Shown piece after piece: positions 56,891 through 64,000 of a DNA stretch of 64,000 bases. Location of the stretch: the NCBI GenBank assembly GCA_029891385.1, contig CM057231.1, positions 21,545,300 through 21,609,299 of the forward strand, written 5' to 3'. This DNA is from Erythroxylum novogranatense. Lineage: Eukaryota > Streptophyta > Magnoliopsida > Malpighiales > Erythroxylaceae. The notes below the pieces were generated by a model. That model was not told where the DNA came from, did not search any database, and was given only the letters and a program-made list of their open reading frames with translations. The position numbers and the translations under genes are program-made. The number at the start of each line of letters is the position of its first letter. The first letter of the stretch is position 1.

Positions 56891-58930
56891 TTACTATCTT
56901 ACCACGAACATATCTATGTTGAGTTAGAAAAGTACTTAACCTCTCATACCATGCTCTAGGTGCTTGCTTTAATCCATAAAGTGCCTTCTTGAGTTTGTAG
57001 ACATAATCCGGATGCTCATGATCTTCAAATCCCGGTGGTTGTTTGACATAGACTTCCTCTTGAATATACCCATTGAGAAATGCGCTCTTGACGTCCATTT
57101 GATTTAATTTGATCCTTTTATGAGACGCAAATGCACATAGTAGCCTAATTGCCTCCAAACGAGCCATAGGAGCATATGTCTCATTGTAATCAAGGCCTTC
57201 TTCTTGATAAAATCCTTGAGCCACTAACCTTGATTTATGTTTAATCGCTTCACCATTCTCATCATATTTAATCCGATTTACCCACTTAACTCCGATAATG
57301 GTCTTGTCCTTTGGTGGAGCTACCAAATCCCATACATCATTTCGCTTGAATTGATTTAGCTCTTCTTGCATAGCTAAAAGCCAGTTTTCATCTTTAAGAG
57401 CTTCTTCTATATTTTTGGGTTTTACCAATGAAATGAAGGCTGAATTGCTCATATTCTCATAGATATTTCTCCTAATTCTTACACCAACATTTAAATCACC
57501 AATGACTTGCTCCATAGGATGATTCTTTGCTTTTGCCCATGATTTAATGTCGGGTACATGATTTTCTTTGTCTAGCTTCAATTCCTCAATCTTGGATTCA
57601 ATTTCTTCAACTTTATTACCTGAACTTCCTGCATCATCATCAAAACAAACCTTTCTCGGGGGTGAAATCATATAATCAAATTTAACATGTATACTTTCTT
57701 CAACACATTTAGTCCTATTATTATAAACTCTAAAAGCCTTACTAGTTTGAGAATAACCAATAAACACACCAACATCAGATTTAGAATCAAATTTTCCTAA
57801 ATTGTTCTTTCCATTATTATGAATGAAGACCTTACAACCAAAAGGATGAAAATAAGAGATGTTGGGTTTCTTAACTTTCCAAAGTTCGTAGGGTGTCTTA
57901 TTTTTGTCTCTTCGCAAGTGCACCCTATTGATGACGTAGCATGCGGTATTAATCGCCCACCAAAATGATTTAGGAAGGTTGTATTCATTTAACATGGTTC
58001 TACTCATTTCCTCAAGTGAGCAATTTTTCCTTTCTACTACACCATTTTGTTGCGGAGTCCTTGGTGTCGAGAAATTATGTTCCATTCCGTATTTGTCGCA
58101 AAGACTTTCGAAAGGTTCACATTCAAATTCACCTCCATGATCGGTTCTAATTGCAACGATGGACAAATTCTTCTCATTTTGAACCAATCTACACCACTTG
58201 GTAAATTCATTAACGGCATCACTTTTATTCGCAAGGAATCTTACCCAAGTAAATCTAGAAAAATCATCTACAATCACAAGGACATATAATTTTCCACTAA
58301 GACTAGCATGTCTAGATGGTCCAATCAAATCCATATGCACAAGTTCAAGAATTCTAGATGTGCAAATTTCTTTCTTTGGTTTGAAAGATTCTCTAACATG
58401 TTTGCCTTTTAAACATGATTCACACAAGTGTTCTTTAACAAATCTTATTTTAGGCAAACCTCTTACAATGTCATTTTTCGAAAACTTAGAGATTAGAGGC
58501 AAAGGTACATGTCCTAATTTTTTATGCCATAAAAATGCATTTTCTTCTAATGTCACTAAACACTTTTCATTAAACGAATTATCATCATGTAAATCAACAA
58601 TGTATGTATTTCCATGTCTTAAACCAATGAAAGCTACATGACCATCCTTCTTAACCGTGCAATGTGATGATTCAAAACTTACATTAAAATTCATATCACA
58701 AAGTTGAGAGACACTTAACAAATTATGTTTCAATCCATCAACAAGCAAAACATTGTCAATAGTTGGCAAAGGTTCCTTACCCACTTTACCAATTCCAATG
58801 ACCTTAACTTTGTTGTTGTCTCCGAAAGTGACATAACCTTGATTCTTTGGTTTGATTTCCGCAAAAAGGTTCTTGTCTCCACTCATGTGTCTTGAACATC
58901 CGCTATCGATGTACCAAGTGCTTGACGGCC
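56778..58930 (-). pseudogene. pol of element F: protease end, integrase and N-terminal reverse transcriptase (702-codon frame)
   Basis: This is the longest open frame in the window. The protease site DSG lies at 58899-58907 in the same frame upstream of the first Met (58886). The pre-integrase segment reads LLSVSQLCDMNFNVSF and HLCESCLKGKHVRESF. The integrase core has MDLIGPSRHASL, VDDFSRFTWVRFL, RTDHGGEFEC and TPQQNGVVERKN, so all three acidic catalytic positions look retained. The reverse transcriptase part has WDLVAPPKDKTIIGVKWV, LNQMDVKSAFLNGYI and ALYGLKQAPRAWYERL, then runs out of frame. In the life cycle these enzymes process, copy and insert the element. Confidence 0.93.
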
Positions 58931-58932
58931 TT

Positions 58933-60636
58933 TCATCCCTTGCTTGTACCTACAATATCAACGTTCTTTCTTCTTATATGTACCCAAGCCATTTTGGGTC
59001 CATTTTGGTTATCCATATAAACCACATTAGGTGGTGTTGTGCCTTTAATAACCCAAATTTTCTTAACCTTAACACATCTTCTAGTACTTTTGCAAGCAAT
59101 TTCTATGTGACCATCTTTCAAGCATCTAGCACATTGAGCGATTTTTCCATCCTTAGTAAATTTGGAAATTAATGAACAATCTCTATCAAAAGGATCATAT
59201 CCTAATCCATGTTTAGAAATTGAATATCTTTGCAATGATAACAATTTTTCAAACTTTTCGTTTCCATTCACAAATTGTCCAACCACATACGAAAATTCTT
59301 TTCTAAGTCTATCAAGCTCACAAACAAGTTTTTCTTTTTCAACAAGGCATGCAGAATGGTCTTCCTTTGGACTATCTAAATCATCAATAGTTGCATGTAA
59401 AGCACTATTTTCAGCAACCAACTCTCGTATTTTCTTTCTTAATTTTTTGTTAATCTCAATAGCTTCTTCAAAATCAGCTTGTAAAGCATTAAAGGAATCT
59501 CTTAGATCTTGGTCATTGAAAGTTACCTCATTTTCATCATCACTTGATGAACTTTTTGCCATAAGTGCCAGGTTGTTTTCATCATCGCTTTGGTATGCAT
59601 CCTCTTCATCACTCCAAGTTGCCACCAGGCTAGTTTTCCTTTTACCTTTGTCATATTTGTCATTTTTCTGAAAGTTTGATGTGGAGGATGAGCTTTTGCA
59701 TTCTCTTGCGAGATGTCCCCATTTTCCACATCTCCAACATTCTTCGTTGCCTTTCTTTTCGTCATAGCCTTTTGATTTTCTTTCCACGCCAAACCTCTTT
59801 CTTTCTACCTGTTTTTCGCCATTTAATTCTTTCCTTCGATTTTTGAGAAGTCCCTTGAACTTCCTTAAATTTCTAGCGTGCATAGCTATTTCTTCGTCTT
59901 CCTCGTCTTCATCTATTTCCTCATCACTTTCATCAACAAAAGAAGTGTTAGCTTTAAAAGCAATAGATTTTTTAGGCTTACCTCTACCTCCTCTGGATTT
60001 GAGAATAATCTTATAGTTGATAATTGATCCCACCAAGGCGTTGAATTCCAGATGATTGAGATCTTTGGACTCCATAATGGCGATGACTTGTGAGTCTCAT
60101 TCCTTTGGTAGTGAGCGAAGGATTTTCTTAACCTTTTCACTGTCCGACATATGCTTTCCAAGGTTGCCTAATCCATTTATGATTTCTACAAAACGATCAA
60201 GCATAGTTGAAATGGACTCACCTTGTTTCATGACAAACATTTCATAGTCATGAAGCAACATGTTGATTTTTGTCTCCCGGACTTGGTTGGTTCCTTCATG
60301 GGTGATGCGAAGTCTCTCCCACATTTCTTTGGCGCTGGTACACGAGTTAACTCGGTTTCTTTCCTCAACTATGAGAGCGCAATAGATTAGCTTCATTGCT
60401 TTAGCGTTGATGTAGGCTTGCCTCCAGTCATTGTCATCGTATTCCAGCTCCGTTTTTAACTCATCATTTTCTTTTAATGGTGGTTGTGGACCGAAGATAA
60501 TTATCTTCCAATATTCTACTCCCTCGCTAATGATGTGGTACTTCATAGGATTTTTCTAAGAAGAATAATTAGTACCATTAAATAAAGGAGGGCGATTATT
60601 AGTATTACCTTCTTCCGCTAAGTTATTGTGTGTCAT
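58933..60636 (-). pseudogene. gag of element F with two nonsense codons
   Basis: The start ATG at 60634-60636 gives MTHNNLAEEGNTNNRPPLF. A TAG at 60556-60558 stands where SIRE-type gags have Trp. The frame continues from 60546 (MKYHIISEGVEYWKI) and includes AYINAKAMKLIYCAL and LLHDYEMFVMKQGESISTM. A TGA at 60097-60099 again stands at an expected Trp (LPKE then stop). The same frame then continues to 58933 through an acidic stretch, the zinc knuckle CWRCGKWGHLAREC and a coiled-coil-like segment (KLRKKIRELVAENSALHA). The frameshift to pol follows. Particle-forming role by family. Confidence 0.92.
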
Positions 60637-60650
60637 CCCCGGATACTTCT

Positions 60651-60662
60651 GCTCTGATACCA
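60651..60662 (-). other. Primer binding site of element F (initiator tRNA-Met)
   Basis: The plus strand GCTCTGATACCA is TGGTATCAGAGC on the minus strand, two bases from the 5' LTR. Confidence 0.93.
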
Positions 60663-61148
60663 ATTGTAAGTGATCTAGAAGGGGGGTTGAATAGATCTTT
60701 AAAATTTTTTGAAAATTTCTACAAGAAAATCAGAAGTTAAAACACACAAAAACAATTTTGATAAACTTAATTGAAAAGTGTAGGGAAGAAGATCAAACAC
60801 TTGTTTTTATAGAGGTTCGATGCTAAGACCTACGTCCTCTACCTAAGCTCCCACTTAGGATTTTGCCAATCACTTTATTGCACACTTTGTAGTTGAGTGT
60901 GAACTTTTTACAACGCCACTTGACTTCCGGCTCAAGCTACCTTACAAACGATTTATCTTATGGCACAAATCCTACCTCACACTTGACCTTCCACTCGTCA
61001 CTCAAATTGTAAAAGAAATATAGTAAAGATTGAAGACCAAGTGCTCAAAACAATATAGTAACAAAATAAGAGCAATAGTGACAATTTGAAGCAATAGAAG
61101 AGTATTTAGACTTGTGGAACTTGTATGTACTCTTTTTCCATCATCCTC

Positions 61149-61156
61149 TATTTATA
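61149..61156 (-). promoter_or_regulatory. TATA box of element F 5' LTR
   Basis: TATAAATA on the minus strand lies about 120 bases downstream (in element sense) of the palindrome cluster and is conserved in the 3' LTR. Promoter by inference. Confidence 0.6.
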
Positions 61157-61275
61157 CTTGAAGAAATATAGCTGTTGGAGCTCTTCTAGCCTTTGCTTGA
61201 TTTGTTATAGCCGTTCCTTGATAATCTCCATTCCATTTTTGGCTAATTGGACCGTTGGCGCTGATTTGGTGCATT

Positions 61276-61455
61276 CATAAGTGGACTTGTCGAATGAATA
61301 AGTCGACTTGTTTCAACCATTTACGTAAAAATTGTAACTCCGCTCTCCAATAAGTCGACTTGTCCCATATAAGTCAACTTGTCGTCCTCGATAAGTCGAC
61401 TTGTGTATGATAAGTCGACTTGTATTGTCATATCTCCATGTAAGTCGACTTGTAT
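61276..61455. repeat. AAGTCGACTT cluster in F 5' LTR
   Basis: Seven units of ATAAGTCGACTTGT type, one more than in the other LTR. The added unit lies between the fifth and the last unit of the other copy. Confidence 0.93.
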
Positions 61456-61688
61456 TGACTTCAATGGTAACATCCGACCAAATCCTCTATAATCCTTATG
61501 TTTTATGCCATTTTCTCTTAGAAGGCAACTCCCATCTTGATTCTTTAATGATTAAACACTTGCTCTTCTTGATTTGCACAACTCTTTCATTAAATAGTAC
61601 CTGAAATAATTTCTTAACTAATTCCTAGATATTTTATTATTATCAAAACATAAAGGGATTTAATTTGTCAACCACCATTGGTCCAACA

Positions 61689-61693
61689 GATAT
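61689..61693. repeat. Target site duplication of element F (right copy GATAT)
   Basis: This is identical to 54311-54315. The LTR E tail resumes here. Confidence 0.93.
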
Positions 61694-61745
61694 CACCATC
61701 GATGTCGGGTTCGAGTCATCTCAGGGGCGGGGTGCTACATTTATG

Positions 61746-61757
61746 TGGTATCATAGC
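61746..61757 (+). other. Primer-site-like sequence of element E
   Basis: TGGTATCATAGC differs by one base from the tRNA-Met complement TGGTATCAGAGC. It lies six bases after the LTR E end, as in A. Confidence 0.75.
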
Positions 61758-62100
61758 CCAGAAGTACTATCTTATATGGGCATTCTAAAATATGTGTCAA
61801 GTTACATGCACATTAGTCATGTCATAACAGACAGCGACAACTGATCTCCAGTATGAGTCACATGCATGAGCATTCCTTAAGAGTTTGAGCTGTTAGAAGC
61901 ATTGAGACAAAAGATGATTAGATAGAATGTGAGAAAATAAGTTTTGTGAACATTTTGAAAATGAGAAATAGTATCTGGTTTTGTGATATGTGCTTAATTA
62001 TTGATATTTTTAATTATTTGTACTTAGCAATTATTGACATAAAAATACTTAAGATACTCACTTTAATTCATATTGTTTTAGGTATAATTCGGGAGCAAAG
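61758..62100. other. Short internal remnant of element E, or unassigned
   Basis: AT-rich, with no frame of note. The expected gag of a Tekay element is not found here. The boundary with element G is not resolved. Confidence 0.45.
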
Positions 62101-63759
62101 AAATTAAAGTGAGTCGAAAGTACGACATATGGATTATTTTCCGAAGATTAATATTTACTTGCTTTTATGGAGGAAGAAGAAGAAAAATAATAATAATTAA
62201 AGGCAAGGAAAATGGAAAATAAAGAAGCATACATCAGGAAAAGGGCAGAATGAAACAATAAAGAGACCATATACAGCCAAGAGAGTCACGCAAGAGAGGA
62301 ATACGGGGACACTACACGTGAAGCTACAGCTGAGAGTTTTAATTGTCTAATGAGACAATTAATGAGCCAGAGACACGCGGCATAAACAGGAGCAGCAAAT
62401 TAAACAAGCAGGGACGACTGCACCTGCGTGAAATGCAGACAGCTGCGTTAAGCGTAGCGCTCAAGAAAGCAAGGGAGAACGCAGGACGCTGCGTTTAAAC
62501 ATCGTAAAACGTTGCGTCTAGGAGTAAAAAGCGCAGGAGCAAGGTTTTACATTGAAGTGACCCTTAATTGTCCAAATCATGGAACAGGAGAGAGGAATAA
62601 AAAGCCACAGTAGCGGGCTGGAGAACACGGAGGCGGCAACAGCTTGGGCGTGAGGCGTAGGTGTGGAGCTGGAGAGGTTTGGCTTGCGGCTTGTGGTTCG
62701 CAGCTGAAGGAAGCAGGCGTCGGTGCAGAGAGCAGATGAGGAGCTTGCAAGATGGGAGTAGGTCTTCTGCATGAACAGTAGCATGAAGAACTTAAAACCC
62801 AACTTTATTTGTCCCATCAAAGGAATAGTGAACAATAGAAATTAGGGATTTTTTGTTAGGGACATTGGATGGGGGTTGAAGCATTTTATCGGAAAAGATT
62901 TATGAAGAGCTTAACGTTACGATGCCGGTTCGGAGGTAACATCGACGCCGACGACCCAGGTTAAGTATTATTTTAATTATTTTGTTGTTTCTGTCTCTCA
63001 TTAGGAATTGATTGTTTTGTCCGGTTTTAATAGATTTGGGTTTTGTGTATAGATAATCGGATTTTAGTTATTATTCAGTTATTTGTGTATGAACCCATCG
63101 GGTATTGTGAATTGATGATTTTAATGCGTTCATTGAATCGTTAATTTCAAACCCATAGCTAGAATTTCGATGTAATCCGTAATTGTTATGTTGAAATTCA
63201 GTTGTAGCGACTATTGATTCGTACTCATTAGGGATAATATGATCTAGGCTAAATGACTCGAGCGTGTGTGGTTGTTTCCTTGATTAATCGGTTTTCCTAA
63301 TTCGTAATGCTACTGCCTAATTAAATCTAGAGATCATATCCTAGGCTGTTAGGTAGTTAGGTTTAATCAACGATCGTATCTTGATTAAACAAAACCTAAA
63401 GAAAAACTCGATTTAATTTTAATCCACGATTAATAATTTCTAGGAGAGGTTAAAAAACAATAAATTAATAAAATATGCTTAATCAGGGTGTAGGCTGAGA
63501 TTGAACCGAAGAACCGGGTCCCTACCAAATTTCCCACTTATATCATTTTTGCATGTTTTTTTTAACTTGTTTTTATTAGTTAGTTTCATTTTTATTTTTG
63601 TTCTTTTAAAAATCCAAAACCCCCCCTTTTCGTGTAAACACCGATTAATTTTTTTTCATAAACTTTACACACACTCTCTGTGGGATCGACCTAGACTCGT
63701 CACTGCTACAGTTGTAGTCTAGTTATTTTAATTTTGATTAGCGTTACGACACGCGGTCA
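62100..63759 (+). repeat. Probable 5' LTR of element G (start not resolved)
   Basis: The end at 63759 (ACACGCGGTCA) is set by the primer site that follows. The start is estimated only: TGACATAAAA at about 62035 and TGAGTCGAAA at about 62112 are both possible. A cluster with TGCGTTAAGCG, CTGCGTTTAAAC and ACGTTGCGTC words at 62420-62520 resembles the palindrome clusters of the other families. A TATA-like AATAAAAAG lies near 62596. Confidence 0.55.
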
Positions 63760-63764
63760 AATTT

Positions 63765-63782
63765 TGGCGCCATTGTCAGGGA
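63765..63782 (+). other. Primer binding site of element G (tRNA-Asp type)
   Basis: TGGCGCCATTGTCAGGGA matches the TGGCGCCGTTGCCGGGGA site of Athila/Tat elements at 15 of 18 positions. Confidence 0.82.
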
Positions 63783-63917
63783 GTGAGGTGTTTTAGTTTT
63801 TGTTTGTGATTTAATTGGTGTTTTGTATATATTTGTTTGTGATTGATTTCTTTTCTATTATTTTGTGATCTTTTCAGTTTTTTGTTTAAAACAAAAAAAA
63901 AACAAAAAAAAATCGTT

Positions 63918-64000
63918 ATGGACGGAAGTAATTTCTTTTATAATTCATATTCTCAATCCTATAACAATGTTTGGACTGATCAACCTAACTTTTGTTATGG
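63918..64000 (+). CDS. Start of a probable gag of element G (cut by window end)
   Basis: An ATG at 63918 opens a frame that remains open to the end of the window: MDGSNFFYNSYSQSYNNV and onward, rich in Asn, Tyr, Ser and Gln. It lies about 135 bases after the primer site, the expected place for gag of an Athila-like element. 27 codons are too few for a domain call. Confidence 0.5.
   Translation, partial: MDGSNFFYNSYSQSYNNVWTDQPNFCY

Larger units (their letters stand above)
54316..61688 (-). mobile_element. SIRE-like Ty1/Copia LTR retrotransposon F, nearly complete
   Basis: LTRs 54316-55321 and 60665-61688 run on the minus strand TGTTGGACCA...CACTTACA. On the minus strand the order is primer site (60651-60662), gag with zinc knuckle, protease, integrase, reverse transcriptase and RNase H, then polypurine tract. 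The words RPPLFNGTNYS, CWRCGKWGHLARECKS and WYIDSGCSRHMSG resemble SIRE elements. The reading frames carry three nonsense codons (60556-60558, 60097-60099, 56665-56667) and two frameshifts (near 58930 and 56890), few compared with the other elements here. No envelope-like frame lies between RNase H and the 3' LTR. Confidence 0.95.
60665..61688 (-). repeat. 5' LTR of element F (1024 bp)
   Basis: It matches 54316-55321 with few substitutions. It is longer mainly because of one extra palindrome unit (about 61403-61421). The TATA box on the minus strand is at 61149-61156. Confidence 0.95.
50613..61739 (+). mobile_element. Tekay-like LTR E (interrupted by element F) with adjoining primer site
   Basis: It starts TGTAACATCCCG at 50613 and ends GGTGCTACA at 61739, followed by a primer-site-like TGGTATCATAGC at 61746. 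Subtracting element F and one duplicate gives an LTR of about 3.75 kb. It shares with A and B the module with GTCTTCATGAAAGTTTTAG and TTTTGGCCATAACTT words, and a purine-rich array equivalent to B's pyrimidine array. A TATA box (TATAAATAAAG) lies at 52360. Only a few hundred bases of internal sequence follow, so it may be a truncated element. Confidence 0.75.

Noticed and set aside
50613..61739. Calling E a solo LTR
   Set aside because: A primer-site-like sequence follows directly, so it is more likely the 5' LTR of a truncated element; a solo LTR would be flanked by a target duplication, which I did not find.
1..64000. Search for host genes, tRNA, rRNA or a bacterial-type defence system
   Set aside because: All recognisable protein domains belong to transposable elements; no cloverleaf-type tRNA, rRNA signature or single-copy gene structure was seen by eye.

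Overview
The window is plant nuclear DNA, almost certainly pericentromeric or otherwise heterochromatic. It is a stack of nested transposable elements, and I found no cellular protein gene, tRNA, rRNA or CRISPR array. The plant assignment rests on the element types: chromodomain Ty3/Gypsy elements of Tekay type primed by initiator tRNA-Met, Athila-type Ty3/Gypsy elements with a tRNA-Asp type primer site, Ty1/Copia elements including one SIRE-like copy, a BED-finger hAT transposon and a CACTA transposon. Species cannot be named.

Left part (1-45659). The framework appears to be one old hAT DNA transposon on the minus strand. Its transposase remnant occupies 21764-24172 and its probable 5' end lies at 45659. 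Tekay element A (+ strand, entering from before base 1 and ending at 21742) sits 21 bases beyond the hAT stop codon. Tekay element B (- strand, 3701-16229, target duplication ATCGC) is inserted inside A. Athila-type element C (+ strand, 25314-44277, duplication ACATC) sits in the hAT 5' intron region. Copia element D (+ strand, 27925-37543, duplication TTGAA) is inserted inside the gag of C.

Middle part (45660-50612). A CACTA terminus with its subterminal repeats and a collapsed transposase remnant (45845 to about 47110) is followed by about 1.3 kb of unassigned sequence. Next comes a foldback structure (48374-50348) with two arms of about 585 bases in inverted orientation.

Right part (50613-64000). 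A third Tekay-like LTR (E, + strand, 50613-61739) is split by SIRE-like Copia element F (- strand, 54316-61688, duplication GATAT). F is the best preserved element of the window, with a 702-codon pol frame. At the right edge a second Athila-like element (G) starts, with its primer site at 63765 and its gag opening at 63918; the window cuts it off.

Element boundaries are well supported for B, C, D and F, because each has matching LTRs, TG...CA ends, a primer site, a polypurine tract and a perfect 5-bp target duplication. Every coding region is interrupted by stops or frameshifts. The most unusual signals are these: clusters of short palindromes, different in sequence, in the LTRs or leaders of at least four families; a fast-changing 41-44 bp pyrimidine array in the B LTRs; the foldback element; and a systematic CAG/CTG versus CG length difference between repeat copies, which may be a sequencing artefact and would also affect the apparent reading frames.
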